A stretch of 64,000 bases of DNA, taken from positions 213,136-277,135 of the forward strand of contig JAXLXY010000005.1 of NCBI GenBank assembly GCA_046327715.1, given 5' to 3'. The notes under the pieces are model-generated. The model ran no database searches, was not told where the DNA came from, and worked only from the letters and a program-made list of their open reading frames with translations. Shown here piece by piece: positions 25,308-36,000 of this stretch (position 1 is the stretch's first letter; every line of letters begins with the position of its first letter). Made by a program: the position numbers and the translations under genes. Origin of the DNA: JADJOM01 sp046327715. GTDB lineage: Bacteria > Gemmatimonadota > Gemmatimonadetes > Gemmatimonadales > GWC2-71-9.

Positions 25308-26816
25308 ATGTCGTCTGAGACTGCCGCACCGCGCACCGTCACCCGCATCCAGCCGGGCGACCGGGTCGTCGTCATCGGGGCCGGGCCCGCGGGGTTGACG
25401 GCCGCGTACCTGCTCTCCAAGAAGGGCTATGCAGTCACGGTGCTGGAGGCCGACGACATCGTCGGCGGCATCTCGCGCACGGCGCAGTACAAGGGTTACC
25501 GGTTCGACATCGGCGGCCACCGCTTCTTCACCAAGATCAAGCCGGTCGAGGACCTCTGGTACGAGATCCTGGGCGAGGACTTCATCTCGGTGCCGCGGCT
25601 CTCCCGCATCCATTACGACGGCAAGTTCTTCGACTACCCGCTCAAGGCGATGAACGCCCTGCGGGGCCTCGGGCTGTGGAACGCGATCACCATCGTGCTC
25701 AGCTACCTGCGCTGGCACTGGTGGCCCAATCCGGTCGAGGAGAACTTCGAGCAGTGGGTCACCAACCGCTTCGGCAAGAAGCTCTACTCGATCTTCTTCA
25801 AGACCTACACCGAGAAGGTGTGGGGCATCCCCTGCACGGAGATCCGCGCCGAGTGGGCGGCGCAGCGGATCCAGGGGTTGTCGCTCGCCAAGGCCATCCT
25901 GAGCGCGGCGAACCTCAACCGCCGTTCCGACAGCATCAAGACGCTCATCAACGAATTCCAGTACCCGCGCCTGGGCCCCGGCCAGATGTGGGAGACCTGC
26001 ACCGACCGGATCCGCGGGATGGGGAACCAGGTGCTGCTGCGGCACTACGCCCACGCCATCGAGACCCGTGACGGCAAGGCGGTGGCGGTGCGCGCCCGGA
26101 CGGATGCCGGCGAGCAGCGCTTCGAGTGCGAGCACGTGATCAACACCTCCGCGGTGCGCTCGCTGGTGCGGGCCCTCGAGCCCGCCCCGCCGCCGGCGGT
26201 GACCCGCGCGGCGGAGGGGCTCAAGTACCGGGACTTCCTGGTCGTGGCCCTGATGCTCGAGGCGGAGAACCTCTTTCCCGACAACTGGATCTACATCCAC
26301 ACGCCGGGCGTGAAGGTGGGCCGGATCCAGAACTTCAACAACTGGAGCAAGGCGATGGTGCCGGTGGCGGGCCACACCTGCCTCGGCCTGGAGTACTTCT
26401 GCTTCAAGGGGGACGGGCTGTGGGAGTCGCCCGACGCGGACCTGGTGAAGCTGGCCACCGAGGAGTTCCTCTCGCTGGACCTCGCGCCGCGCGAGACCCG
26501 GGTGGTCGACGGTGCGGTGATCCGCATGCCCAAGGCCTACCCCATCTACGACTCGGAATACCGCGCGCACCTCGACGCCGTGCGAGCGCACATCGACGCG
26601 ATCCCGAACCTCCACACCGTGGGCCGGAACGGGATGCACAAGTACAACAACGCCGACCACTCGATGCTGACGGCCATGTTCGCGCTGGAGAACATGCACG
26701 GCGCCAGGCACGACGTCTGGGCCGTCAACACCGACTACGAGTACCACGAGGAGCAGAAGCTCGAGGAACAGCAGATCGGTGGCCGGACCGGCGCGGCCGC
26801 CGCGGCCGCTGGCTGA
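25308..26816 (+). CDS. FAD/NAD(P)-binding oxidoreductase, UDP-galactopyranose-mutase-like (502 aa)
   Basis: Rossmann motif VVVIGAGPAGLTAAYLLSKKG (residues 21-41), then VLEADDIVGGISRTAQYKGYRFDIGGHRFFTK, a GG-doublet followed by the DIGGHRF motif of the GLF/protoporphyrinogen-oxidase-like group. Mutases of this kind interconvert pyranose and furanose nucleotide sugars, but the substrate residues cannot be judged by eye and a desaturase/oxidase role is possible. ATG 25308 was chosen over the in-frame GTG 25305. The C-terminus ends in a Gln/Glu and Ala-rich tail. The GT4 gene follows after 3 bases, fitting use of its product by that transferase. Confidence 0.82.
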   Translation: MSSETAAPRTVTRIQPGDRVVVIGAGPAGLTAAYLLSKKGYAVTVLEADDIVGGISRTAQYKGYRFDIGGHRFFTKIKPVEDLWYEILGEDFISVPRLSRIHYDGKFFDYPLKAMNALRGLGLWNAITIVLSYLRWHWWPNPVEENFEQWVTNRFGKKLYSIFFKTYTEKVWGIPCTEIRAEWAAQRIQGLSLAKAILSAANLNRRSDSIKTLINEFQYPRLGPGQMWETCTDRIRGMGNQVLLRHYAHAIETRDGKAVAVRARTDAGEQRFECEHVINTSAVRSLVRALEPAPPPAVTRAAEGLKYRDFLVVALMLEAENLFPDNWIYIHTPGVKVGRIQNFNNWSKAMVPVAGHTCLGLEYFCFKGDGLWESPDADLVKLATEEFLSLDLAPRETRVVDGAVIRMPKAYPIYDSEYRAHLDAVRAHIDAIPNLHTVGRNGMHKYNNADHSMLTAMFALENMHGARHDVWAVNTDYEYHEEQKLEEQQIGGRTGAAAAAAG

Positions 26817-26819
26817 GGC

Positions 26820-27995
26820 ATGCGCATCGGGGTCGACGCGACCAGCTGGGCCAACGGGCGGGGTTACGGCCGGTTCACCCGGCACCTCCTCCCGGCGATG
26901 GTCCGGCAGGCGCCGGAGGACGAGTTCGTCTGCTTCCTGGACCCCGCGTCGGCGGCGGCGTTCACCCTGGAGGCGCCGAACGTGCGGCGGCTCGTGGTGG
27001 CGCAGGGGACGGCGCCGACGGCGGCGGCCGCCGCCGACGGGTACCGCGCGCCGCTCGACATGCTCCGGCTTACGCAGGCGGTGTGGCGCACCCCGACGGC
27101 GGTCTTCTGGTCGCCGACGGTGTACACCTACTTCCCGCTGCCCCCGGGGCAGCGGGCGGTGGTGACGGTGCATGATGCGATCGCGGAGCGGTTCCCCGGG
27201 CTGACGCTGCCCTCGCCCCGGGCGCGGCTGTTCTGGAAGCTCAAGGTGCGGCTGGCGCTGGCGCAGGCCCGGCTGGTGCTGACGGTCTCGGAATACTCGG
27301 CCCGGGACCTCGTCGCGGTGCTCGGGGTGGACCGGGCGCGGATCCGGGTCACGGTCGAGGCCCCGGCGGAGGGCTTCCGGCCCAGCGAGACGCCGGCCCT
27401 CGCGCAGGCGGCGGCGGGACGCGCCGGGGTGCCGGCGGGGGCGGCGTGGTTCACGTACGTCGGGGGCTTCAACCCCCACAAGCACGTGGACACGATCGTC
27501 CGGGCTCACGCGGCGCTGTGCCGCGGGCTGGCCGAGCCGCCGCACCTGCTGCTGGTCGGCACGGTGGACAAGGACGTGTTCCACGGCGACCAGGCCGGGA
27601 TCCGGCAGGCCATCGCCGCGGCGGGCACCGAGGCGCTGGTGCACTGGACCGGCTTCGTGCCGGACGAGGAGCTGCGGCACCTGCACAGCGGGGCGGTGGC
27701 CCTGCTGCTGCCGTCGGCCTGCGAGGGCTTCGGGCTGCCCGCGGTCGAGGCGGCGGCGTGCGGCACCGCGGTGATCGCCACCACGGCGAGCCCGCTGCCG
27801 GAACTGCTCGAGGGGGGCGGGGTGTTCGTGCCGCCGGGCGAGGCGGCGCCGCTGGAGGCCGCGATGCGGCAGCTGCTGGCCGACGAGCCCTATCGCCGCC
27901 GCCTGGCGGCCACGGCGCGGGCCCGGGCGGGGGCGCTCTCCTGGGATCGTGGCGCCACCGCGGCCCTGGCGGCGCTGCGGGAGGCGGCGGCATGA
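26820..27995 (+). CDS. GT4 glycosyltransferase (391 aa)
   Basis: GT-B fold: MRIGVDATSWANGRGYGRFTRHL at the N-terminus, TVSEYSARDL, FTYVGGFNPHKHVDTIVRAH at the start of the second domain, and the ExxxxxE nucleotide-sugar motif in SACEGFGLPAVEAAACGTAVI. This is the plain GT4 mannosyl/galactosyltransferase pattern. It has an ATGA overlap with the next gene, so the two GT4 enzymes are translationally coupled and probably add consecutive sugars. Confidence 0.9.
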   Translation: MRIGVDATSWANGRGYGRFTRHLLPAMVRQAPEDEFVCFLDPASAAAFTLEAPNVRRLVVAQGTAPTAAAAADGYRAPLDMLRLTQAVWRTPTAVFWSPTVYTYFPLPPGQRAVVTVHDAIAERFPGLTLPSPRARLFWKLKVRLALAQARLVLTVSEYSARDLVAVLGVDRARIRVTVEAPAEGFRPSETPALAQAAAGRAGVPAGAAWFTYVGGFNPHKHVDTIVRAHAALCRGLAEPPHLLLVGTVDKDVFHGDQAGIRQAIAAAGTEALVHWTGFVPDEELRHLHSGAVALLLPSACEGFGLPAVEAAACGTAVIATTASPLPELLEGGGVFVPPGEAAPLEAAMRQLLADEPYRRRLAATARARAGALSWDRGATAALAALREAAA

Positions 27996-29254
27996 GCGGG
28001 CTGCGGTTCGCGTTCCTGACGACGTTCTACCCGCCGCACAACTTCGGCGGGGACGGGATCGGGATCCAGCGCCTGGCGCGCGGGCTGGTGCGGGCCGGGC
28101 ACCACGTGACGGTGATCCACGACGTGGATGCCTACAACTCGCTGCACCCGGGCGCCGAGCCGGCGGCCCCGCCGGAACCGGCGGGGCTCGAGGTGATCCG
28201 GCTGCGCAGCGGGCTCGGGACGCTGTCGCCGCTGCTCACGCAGCAGCTGGGCCGCCCGGTGGTGAACGGGTCGCGGATCGCCCGGATCCTGGACGAGGGG
28301 AAGTTCGACGTCATCAACTTCCACAACGTCTCGCTGATCGGCGGGCCAGGCCTGTTCAAGTACGGTCGCGGGCTCAAGCTGTACATGGCCCACGAGCACT
28401 GGCTGGTCTGCCCCAGTCACGTGCTGTGGCGCCACAACCGCGAGCTGTGCACCGGGCGGCAGTGCTTCCGGTGCCAGCTGAGCTACCGGCGGCCGCCGCA
28501 GCTGTGGCGCTGGACCGGCTACCTCGAGCGCGAGTTGCGGCATGTGGACGCGTTCATCGCGATGAGCGAGTTCAGCCGGCGGAAGCACCAGGAGTTCGGC
28601 TTCCCGCGGGAGATGGAGGTGCTGCCCTACTTCCTGCCCGATCCGGAGGCGGGCGGGGCCCGGGTGGGAGGGGCCTCGCCGCATCCCCGGCCGTATTTCC
28701 TGTTCGTGGGACGGCTGGAGAAGATCAAGGGGCTCGACGACGTGATTCCGGTGTTCCGCGACTTTCCGGACGCGGACCTGGTCATCGCCGGCGACGGCGA
28801 GTATGCCGGGACTCTGCGGGCCATGGCGGAGGGGCTGCCCAACGTGCGGTTCCTGGGGCGGGTGGCGCCGGAGGAACTGCGGCGCTACTACGAGCACGCG
28901 ATCGCGCTGGTGGTGCCGTCGGTCTGCTTCGAGACCTTCGGCATCATCCTGATCGAGGCCTTCAAGCAGGGGACGCCCGTGGTGGCTCGCCACCTCGGGC
29001 CGTTTCCCGAGATTGTCGACCGCAGCGGGGGTGGCGGGACGTTCACCACCCGTGACGAGCTGGTGGCCGTCATGCGGCGGTTGCAGGACGACCCGGTCCA
29101 CCGTGAGCGCCAGGCCACGGCCGGCTCTGCGGCCTTCGTGGCCTGGTGGAGCGAGCGGGCCGTGGTGCCGCAGTACCTCGAGATCATCGCCCGCGCGGCG
29201 GGGCGAAAGGGCGATCAGCAGGTCCTCACGAAGCTCGGAAAGGTGGCGTCATGA
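27992..29254 (+). CDS. GT4 glycosyltransferase with Cys-containing insert (420 aa)
   Basis: GT-B fold: LRFAFLTTFYPPHNFGGDGIGIQRLARGL, then DVINFHNVSLIGG, FVGRLEKIKGLDDVI and the C-terminal SVCFETFGIILIEAFKQGTPV motif. Between the domains is VLWRHNRELCTGRQCFRCQL, a four-residue-spaced Cys cluster (three Cys, preceded by CPSH) seen in some GT4 subgroups and perhaps metal-binding. ATG 27992 overlaps the upstream stop as ATGA. The longer frame from 27446 is spurious. Confidence 0.88.
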   Translation: MSGLRFAFLTTFYPPHNFGGDGIGIQRLARGLVRAGHHVTVIHDVDAYNSLHPGAEPAAPPEPAGLEVIRLRSGLGTLSPLLTQQLGRPVVNGSRIARILDEGKFDVINFHNVSLIGGPGLFKYGRGLKLYMAHEHWLVCPSHVLWRHNRELCTGRQCFRCQLSYRRPPQLWRWTGYLERELRHVDAFIAMSEFSRRKHQEFGFPREMEVLPYFLPDPEAGGARVGGASPHPRPYFLFVGRLEKIKGLDDVIPVFRDFPDADLVIAGDGEYAGTLRAMAEGLPNVRFLGRVAPEELRRYYEHAIALVVPSVCFETFGIILIEAFKQGTPVVARHLGPFPEIVDRSGGGGTFTTRDELVAVMRRLQDDPVHRERQATAGSAAFVAWWSERAVVPQYLEIIARAAGRKGDQQVLTKLGKVAS

Positions 29255-30225
29255 AGGTCTTCATCACGGGCGGCGCGGGGTTCATCGGATCCCACCTGGC
29301 CGAGCGGCTGCTGGAGCGGGGCGACCGGGTGCTGGTCCTCGATGACCTCTCCACCGGCACGATGGACAACATCCAGCACCTGATCGGGCGGCCCGGATTC
29401 GAGTACCGGATCGGCACGGCGCTCGACCTGCCGCTGGTCACCGAGTGCGTGGACCGCTGCGACGTGACCGTGCACCTGGCGGCGGCCGTGGGGGTCAAGC
29501 TGATCGTGGAGCGACCGGTTCACACCATCGAGACCAACGTCGGCTGCACCGAGACGGTCCTCGACGCCGCGGCCAAGAAGCAGAAGCTGGTGCTCGTGGC
29601 CAGCACCTCCGAGGTCTACGGCAAGAGCGCCAAGATCCCCTTCAGCGAGGAGGATGACCTGCAGCTCGGCCCGACCAGCCACAGCCGCTGGGCCTACGCC
29701 TGCTCCAAGGCGCTCGACGAGTGGCTCGCACTGGCGTACCTCCGGGAGAAGAAGGTGCCGGTGATCCTGGCCCGCTTCTTCAACACGGTGGGCCCGCGGC
29801 AGACCGGACGCTACGGCATGGTGCTCCCCAACTTCGCCACGCAGGCGCTGGCGGGGGAGCCCATCACGGTCTACGGCACGGGCACCCAGTCCCGCTGCTT
29901 CGGGCACGTCAACGACGCGGTGGAGTCCATCCTCCGGCTGATTGCCACCCCGGCGGCGGTGGGGCAGGTCTACAATGTGGGCAACGACGAGGAAGTGACG
30001 ATCCTGCAGCTGGCCGAGCGGGTGCGCGCCGCCGCCGGCTCGAGCTCGGAGATCCGGCTGGTGCCCTACAATGAGGCCTATCCGGAGGGGTTCGAGGACA
30101 TGCACCGGCGGGTGCCGGATGTGCGCAAGCTCGAGCAGGCGATCGGCTTCCGTCCGCGGACGCCGCTGGCGCAGATCATCGCCGACGTGCTCGCGGACCA
30201 AAAGGCGAGGCTGGCGGCCCGGTAG
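29251..30225 (+). CDS. NAD-dependent sugar epimerase/dehydratase (SDR, 324 aa)
   Basis: Extended SDR: MKVFITGGAGFIGSHLAERL (GGAGFIG at 7-13), VLDDLSTG, Ser/Thr in ASTSEVYG (118-124), and YACSK with Tyr149 and Lys153. Substrate-domain sequence ARFFNTVGPRQTGRYGMVLPNF is typical of UDP-glucose 4-epimerase and UDP-glucuronate decarboxylase relatives, and which of these applies cannot be fixed by eye. It supplies a nucleotide sugar to the cluster. The start overlaps the GT4 stop as ATGA. Confidence 0.88.
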   Translation: MKVFITGGAGFIGSHLAERLLERGDRVLVLDDLSTGTMDNIQHLIGRPGFEYRIGTALDLPLVTECVDRCDVTVHLAAAVGVKLIVERPVHTIETNVGCTETVLDAAAKKQKLVLVASTSEVYGKSAKIPFSEEDDLQLGPTSHSRWAYACSKALDEWLALAYLREKKVPVILARFFNTVGPRQTGRYGMVLPNFATQALAGEPITVYGTGTQSRCFGHVNDAVESILRLIATPAAVGQVYNVGNDEEVTILQLAERVRAAAGSSSEIRLVPYNEAYPEGFEDMHRRVPDVRKLEQAIGFRPRTPLAQIIADVLADQKARLAAR

Positions 30226-30261
30226 GCGCCGGCGCGCCTGCCGCCGCCCGGGGACCGGACG

Positions 30262-31011
30262 ATGCGCGCGATCCTGACGTATCACTCGCTCGACGGGTCC
30301 GGCTCGCCGATCTCGGTGGCCCCGGAGGCCTTTGGCCGGCACGTGGCCTGGCTGGCGTCGGGGCGGGTGCGGGTGGTGGGGCTGGCGGAGCTCCTGGCGC
30401 TCCCGCCGGAGGCCGACGCGGTGGCGCTGACCTTCGACGACGCCTTCCGGAACTTCGTGGAGGTGGCCGCGCCGCTGCTCCGGGCCCACGGACTGCCCGC
30501 CACGGTGTACGTGGTGCCGGGCCACGTGGGCGGCACCAATGCGTGGGGCGGGGTCCGTGACCCCAGGGTTCCCACGCTGCCCTTGGCGGACTGGGACCAG
30601 CTCGGCCGGGCGGTGGAAGCGGGCATTCGGGTGGGGGCACATACGCTCACCCACCCGCACCTGACCCGCGTGCCGGCGGGCCAGCTCGAGGAGGAGCTGG
30701 CCGGGGCGCAGGAGGCGATCCGGCAGGCCACCGGGCAGCGGCCGGACAGCATCGCCTATCCCTTCGGGGACGTCGATGCGGCGGTCGCCGGGCGGGCCGC
30801 GGCGCTGTACCGCCTGGGCGTGACCACGGAATTGCGGGCGCTGGCCGGGCAGGAAGACCCGCTCCGGCTGCCGCGCCTCGACATGTACTACCTGCGGGAC
30901 CCGGGCCGGCTGGAGGCCTGGGGCAGCGCGGCCTTCAGGGGCCGGCTGTGGCTCCGGGCCCATGCCCGGCGGCTCCGCCAGACGCTGGACTTGGCAGGGG
31001 GAGGCTGGTGA
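30262..31011 (+). CDS. Polysaccharide deacetylase, NodB type (249 aa)
   Basis: A compact NodB domain: AILTYHSLDGSGSPIS, VALTFDDAFRNF (Asp59, Asp60), VGAHTLTHPHLT (His127, His131) and IAYPFGDVDAAV. All metal and base residues are present. No signal peptide is seen, so it may act in the cytoplasm on a lipid-linked sugar. Its stop overlaps the GTG start of the following GT2 gene. Confidence 0.88.
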   Translation: MRAILTYHSLDGSGSPISVAPEAFGRHVAWLASGRVRVVGLAELLALPPEADAVALTFDDAFRNFVEVAAPLLRAHGLPATVYVVPGHVGGTNAWGGVRDPRVPTLPLADWDQLGRAVEAGIRVGAHTLTHPHLTRVPAGQLEEELAGAQEAIRQATGQRPDSIAYPFGDVDAAVAGRAAALYRLGVTTELRALAGQEDPLRLPRLDMYYLRDPGRLEAWGSAAFRGRLWLRAHARRLRQTLDLAGGGW

Positions 31012-32120
31012 GAGCAGAACATCCGCTGATGTCGGTGATCGTCCCGGTGTTCAACGGCACCCGGGTGCTGCCCAAGGCCCTCGCGGCGCTGGCCGCAAGC
31101 GACCTGCCGCGGGCCTGCTGGGAGCTGATCGTCGTGGACGACGGCAGCACTGACGATACCCCCGGCGTGGCCTCACGCTGGGCGGACCTGGTGGTGCGCA
31201 TCCCCGGGGTGCCGCACGGGCCCGGGTATGCCCGCAATCGCGGGGTGGAGGCGGCGCGGGGTGAGGTGGTCGTCTTCATCGATGCCGACGTGGTGGTCCA
31301 TCCCGACACGCTGCGGCGGATTGCCTGGGTGTTTGCCCATGACCCGGGGCTCGGCGCGCTGTTCGGCTCGTACGACGACCGGCCCCCGGCGCCGGGCCTG
31401 GTCTCCCGCTACCGCAACCTGCTGCATCACTGGCATCACCAGCAGAATCCCGGGCCCGCGGAGACGTTCTGGGCCGGGTGCGGCGCGGTGCGGCGCCGGG
31501 TGTTCCTGGCCGCGGGGAAGTTCGACGAGTGGCACTACCGGCGGCCGAGCATCGAGGACATCGAGCTGGGCCACCGCATCGCCCTGATCGGCGAGCGGAT
31601 CGTGCTCCGGCCGGAGATCCAGTGCGCGCACCTCAAGCAGTGGTCGCTGTGGAACGTGGTGCGGACGGACATCAAGGATCGCGGCATCCCCTGGATGCGG
31701 CTGCTGCTGCAGGAAGGCAAGCTGGGCCAGCGCCGGTCGCTCAACCTGAAGCCGATCGAGAAGATCAACACCGCCCTGGTGGGCCTCGCGCTCCTGGCGA
31801 TCGGCGCGGCGGTGGGCCTGCGGGACCCACGCTGGCTGCTGGTGGTGCCCGCGGTGGTGGTGTTCGTGGGCCTCGCGAATCTGCGGTTCTATGGCTTCCT
31901 GGTCCGGGCCGGGGGGCTCGGGTTCGCGCTGGGCGCATTCCCGATCCACCTGCTCTACTACATTGTGAACGGCGTCTGCGCCGCGGGCGGGTACGCGGCG
32001 CACCACCTGATCGGCGAGCCGGCACCCGAGGCAGCCGTGCAGGCCTACGCCGAAGTCGGGGTGCGGCGCTGGCCGCCGATCCCGGCGCGGGCCCCCATCG
32101 GGGCCTGGGCGCCGCGATGA
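31008..32120 (+). CDS. GT2 glycosyltransferase with C-terminal membrane region (370 aa)
   Basis: GT2 motifs LMSVIVPVFNGTRVLPKAL, LIVVDDGSTDDTPGV, GPGYARNRGVEAARGEVVVFIDADVVVHPD (DxD) and the ED-type catalytic segment RRPSIEDIELGHRI. After residue 245 there are two or three hydrophobic segments. The GTG at 31008 overlaps the deacetylase stop as GTGA; ATG 31029 is also possible. It likely adds a sugar to a lipid-linked acceptor. Confidence 0.88.
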   Translation: MRAEHPLMSVIVPVFNGTRVLPKALAALAASDLPRACWELIVVDDGSTDDTPGVASRWADLVVRIPGVPHGPGYARNRGVEAARGEVVVFIDADVVVHPDTLRRIAWVFAHDPGLGALFGSYDDRPPAPGLVSRYRNLLHHWHHQQNPGPAETFWAGCGAVRRRVFLAAGKFDEWHYRRPSIEDIELGHRIALIGERIVLRPEIQCAHLKQWSLWNVVRTDIKDRGIPWMRLLLQEGKLGQRRSLNLKPIEKINTALVGLALLAIGAAVGLRDPRWLLVVPAVVVFVGLANLRFYGFLVRAGGLGFALGAFPIHLLYYIVNGVCAAGGYAAHHLIGEPAPEAAVQAYAEVGVRRWPPIPARAPIGAWAPR

Positions 32121-32168
32121 GCCGCGGCCGCCGCTATCTTTAGAGGGTTGCCCATGACGGAGGCCCTG

Positions 32169-32549
32169 ATGTCCGAGGCGCGATTGACCCCGGCGGACGG
32201 CTCGCTGCCGCCGGAACTCGAGCTGGCATTCTCGCCGCTGCACAAGCGGGCCTTCGGGCTCGCGGTCGGCGTGGCGTTCGGCCTGCTCATCGCCGGGCTC
32301 ACCCTGATCTATGTGGTCCGGGCGGGGCCGGGGGACCTCCCGGAGATGGCCCTGCTGCGCAACTACTTCGCCGGCTACACCCCGACGGTGCCGGGGGCGG
32401 CCATCGGCGGACTCTGGGGGCTCTTCATCGGGTTCGTGGCGGGGTGGTTCTTCGCCTTCTGCCGCAACTTCGCCATCGCGCTCTCGGTGTTCATCATCCG
32501 TGCCAAGGCGGAGCTGAACCAGAGCCGCGACTTCCTCGATCACATCTAG
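32169..32549 (+). CDS. Small membrane protein A of a pair (126 aa)
   Basis: Two hydrophobic spans, about 35-60 and 80-110, separated by YFAGYTPTVPGAAIGGLWGLFIGF. The same FxGY-T-G--G pattern recurs in the next protein, so the two are paralogues. I recall similar small proteins scattered in databases under holin-like or hypothetical names, and the function is unknown. ATG 32169 is chosen because GGAGG lies 5 bases upstream. ATG 32154 is an alternative. Confidence 0.7.
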   Translation: MSEARLTPADGSLPPELELAFSPLHKRAFGLAVGVAFGLLIAGLTLIYVVRAGPGDLPEMALLRNYFAGYTPTVPGAAIGGLWGLFIGFVAGWFFAFCRNFAIALSVFIIRAKAELNQSRDFLDHI

Positions 32550-32583
32550 GCCACCCGTGACCCGGACCGCCCGGGAGGGAATG

Positions 32584-32877
32584 ATGGACCAGAATCAGAA
32601 GGACCTGAACGACGTCATCCTGCGGCTCAATGGCCGCTCCTGGGGAATTGCCGCGGGGCTGCTGCTCGGGTTCGGCCTCTTCCTCGCCACGAACGTCCTG
32701 GTGCTCAAGGGGGGGCACGAGGTGGGGAAGCACCTGGGCCTGCTCCGGGTCTTCTTCCCCGGCTACTCGGTGACCTTCGTCGGCAGCATCATCGGCTTCA
32801 TCTACGCCTTCGTCCTGGGCTACGCCCTCGGCCGGGTGGTCGGGACCGTGTACAACCGCCTGGTCGCGGCACGCTGA
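32584..32877 (+). CDS. Small membrane protein B of a pair (97 aa)
   Basis: Two hydrophobic spans around the motif FFPGYSVTFVGSIIGFIYAFVLGY, paralogous to the protein encoded just upstream. ATG 32584 follows GGGAGGGA at good spacing. It lies 11 bases before the prenyltransferase gene and shares its transcription unit. Presumably a membrane partner of the polysaccharide or prenyl-phosphate machinery; no family name can be defended. Confidence 0.7.
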   Translation: MDQNQKDLNDVILRLNGRSWGIAAGLLLGFGLFLATNVLVLKGGHEVGKHLGLLRVFFPGYSVTFVGSIIGFIYAFVLGYALGRVVGTVYNRLVAAR

Positions 32878-32888
32878 GCGGACCGACC

Positions 32889-33794
32889 GTGGCCACCTCC
32901 GCGCCCCTCGCCCGCTCCACGGTGCTCGCCGCCTGGGTCCGCCTGCTCCGGCCCCAGCAGTGGGTGAAGAACGCCTTCGTGCTCACGCCGCTGGTGTTCT
33001 CGGGCAAGTTCCTGCAGGCGGAAGCGGTGGAGCAGGCCCTGGCCGCGTTCTGCGCCTTCTGCCTGGTCGCGAGCGGGGTCTACGCCGGCAACGACGTGGT
33101 CGACCGGCACGCCGACCGGGCGCACCCGGTCAAGCGGAACCGCCCGGTGGCCGCCGGCATCATCCCGGTGGGTGGGGCCCTCGCGGTGGCGCTTTCGGCC
33201 GTGGCCCTGGCGCTGACGATCGCGAGCGCGGTGCACCCGGCCCTGGCCGGGATCATCGCCGCCTACCTCGGCCTCAACGTGCTGTACACCCTGTGGCTCA
33301 AGCACATGGTGCTGCTCGACGTCTTCACCATCGCCGCCTTCTTCGTGCTGCGGCTGCTGGCCGGCGCCACCGCGATCGCCGTGGCGCCCTCCATCTGGCT
33401 GCTCCTGTGTGGCGGCCTGCTGGCGCTCTACCTGGGCTTCGCCAAGCGCCGCCACGAGCTGGTGCTGCTTGGCAGCCAGTCCTCGGAGCACCGCAGCGTC
33501 CTGACCGAGTACAGCCCGATGTTCCTGGACCAGATGTCGACCGTGCTGCTGGCGGTCACCGTGGTCTCCTACATCATGTACACGGTGTCCCAGGAGAAGC
33601 TGGCCGAGGTGGGGTCGTACGCGCTGACCGGCAGCACCGTGTTCGTGCTCTACGGGGTGTTCCGCTACCTGTACCTGGTACACCAGCGGCAGGGGGGGAG
33701 CCCCACGGAGACCCTGCTCACCGACCGCTCCCTCATGGTGGCGGTGGTGCTGTGGTTTGCCTACTGCGGGATGGTGATCTACCTGCCCTTCTGA
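32889..33794 (+). CDS. UbiA-family prenyltransferase, decaprenyl-phosphate phosphoribosyltransferase-like (301 aa)
   Basis: Polytopic UbiA protein with the first Asp-rich motif GNDVVDRHADRAHPVKRNRP (residues 67-86) and RPQQWVKNAFVLTPLVFSG at the N-terminus. This pairing, with HPVK-RP, is that of DprE-pathway decaprenyl-phosphate phosphoribosyltransferases (UbiA of mycobacteria), which use PRPP to make a polyprenyl-phosphoribose. That suggests arabinose or ribose donors for the polymer. The second Asp motif is weaker here (FAKRRHELVLLG region). GTG start. Confidence 0.83.
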   Translation: MATSAPLARSTVLAAWVRLLRPQQWVKNAFVLTPLVFSGKFLQAEAVEQALAAFCAFCLVASGVYAGNDVVDRHADRAHPVKRNRPVAAGIIPVGGALAVALSAVALALTIASAVHPALAGIIAAYLGLNVLYTLWLKHMVLLDVFTIAAFFVLRLLAGATAIAVAPSIWLLLCGGLLALYLGFAKRRHELVLLGSQSSEHRSVLTEYSPMFLDQMSTVLLAVTVVSYIMYTVSQEKLAEVGSYALTGSTVFVLYGVFRYLYLVHQRQGGSPTETLLTDRSLMVAVVLWFAYCGMVIYLPF

Positions 33795-33882
33795 GCCGGG
33801 CGGTGCGGTGCATCCTCATGCGTTGCAAGGAGTTCGCAGCTACTGCCGGGGCGGCCACCCGGCGGGATCGTAGGCCGTAAAG

Positions 33883-33898
33883 TGGCATGCCTATTGCA
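33883..33898 (+). promoter_or_regulatory. Sigma-54-type promoter of the PAPS operon
   Basis: TGGCATGCCTATTGCA is a full match to TGGCAYG-N4-TTGCA. It lies 71 bases before the ATG of the 53-aa membrane peptide gene, in the 175-base gap after the UbiA gene. Confidence 0.7.
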
Positions 33899-33969
33899 CT
33901 TCGGCCATTGCTCCGCGGGTTGCGGCCGTGCGCCCGCGCACCACCACCGTGTTGTGAAAAGGTCGCCCC

Positions 33970-34131
33970 ATGCCCACGCCCCTGCTCGCCGCGCATCTCG
34001 CCCTGTACGTCGGTCCGGACCAGCTGCTGCCGCTCACCTCGATCCTCGGGGCGATCGGTGGTGCCCTCATGATCTTCTGGCGCCAGGTGACCGGCTTCGT
34101 CAAGAAGATCTTCAAGCGTTCGTCGAACTAG
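33970..34131 (+). CDS. 53-aa single-span membrane peptide with YVGP motif
   Basis: ATG at 33970, TAG at 34129. Sequence features in order: a short N-terminus with LYVGPDQLLPL, one hydrophobic span (LTSILGAIGGALMIFW), then a basic amphipathic tail rich in Lys/Phe (VKKIFKR). Small proteins with a Y-I/V-x-P start, one span and a basic Phe-rich end recur beside surface-polymer genes, but their function is not known to me. It is the first gene after the sigma-54 site and 19 bases before cysN, so it should be co-transcribed with the PAPS genes. Coding is supported by the promoter, spacing and peptide pattern. Confidence 0.62.
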   Translation: MPTPLLAAHLALYVGPDQLLPLTSILGAIGGALMIFWRQVTGFVKKIFKRSSN

Positions 34132-34150
34132 TCCCCTGCCCGGCGCCGCG

Positions 34151-35995
<1,845 letters not shown>

Positions 35996-36000
35996 GCACG

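Noticed and set aside
23620..25329. Bottom-strand frame of about 570 codons
   Set aside because: Pro/Arg/Ser-rich shadow of the GT2 operon. It would also cover the sigma-54-like promoter at 23826.
25245..27686. Long open frame on the bottom strand (over 800 codons) opposite the FAD and GT4 genes
   Set aside because: Composition is Arg/His/Pro/Gly-rich with no domain motif. It mirrors codon-position GC bias of the real top-strand genes, which carry clear family motifs.
33845..33863. GCCGGG-N7-CCCGGC as terminator of the UbiA gene
   Set aside because: Only a 6-base stem, 50 bases from the stop and without T-run; such GC stems are frequent by chance here.
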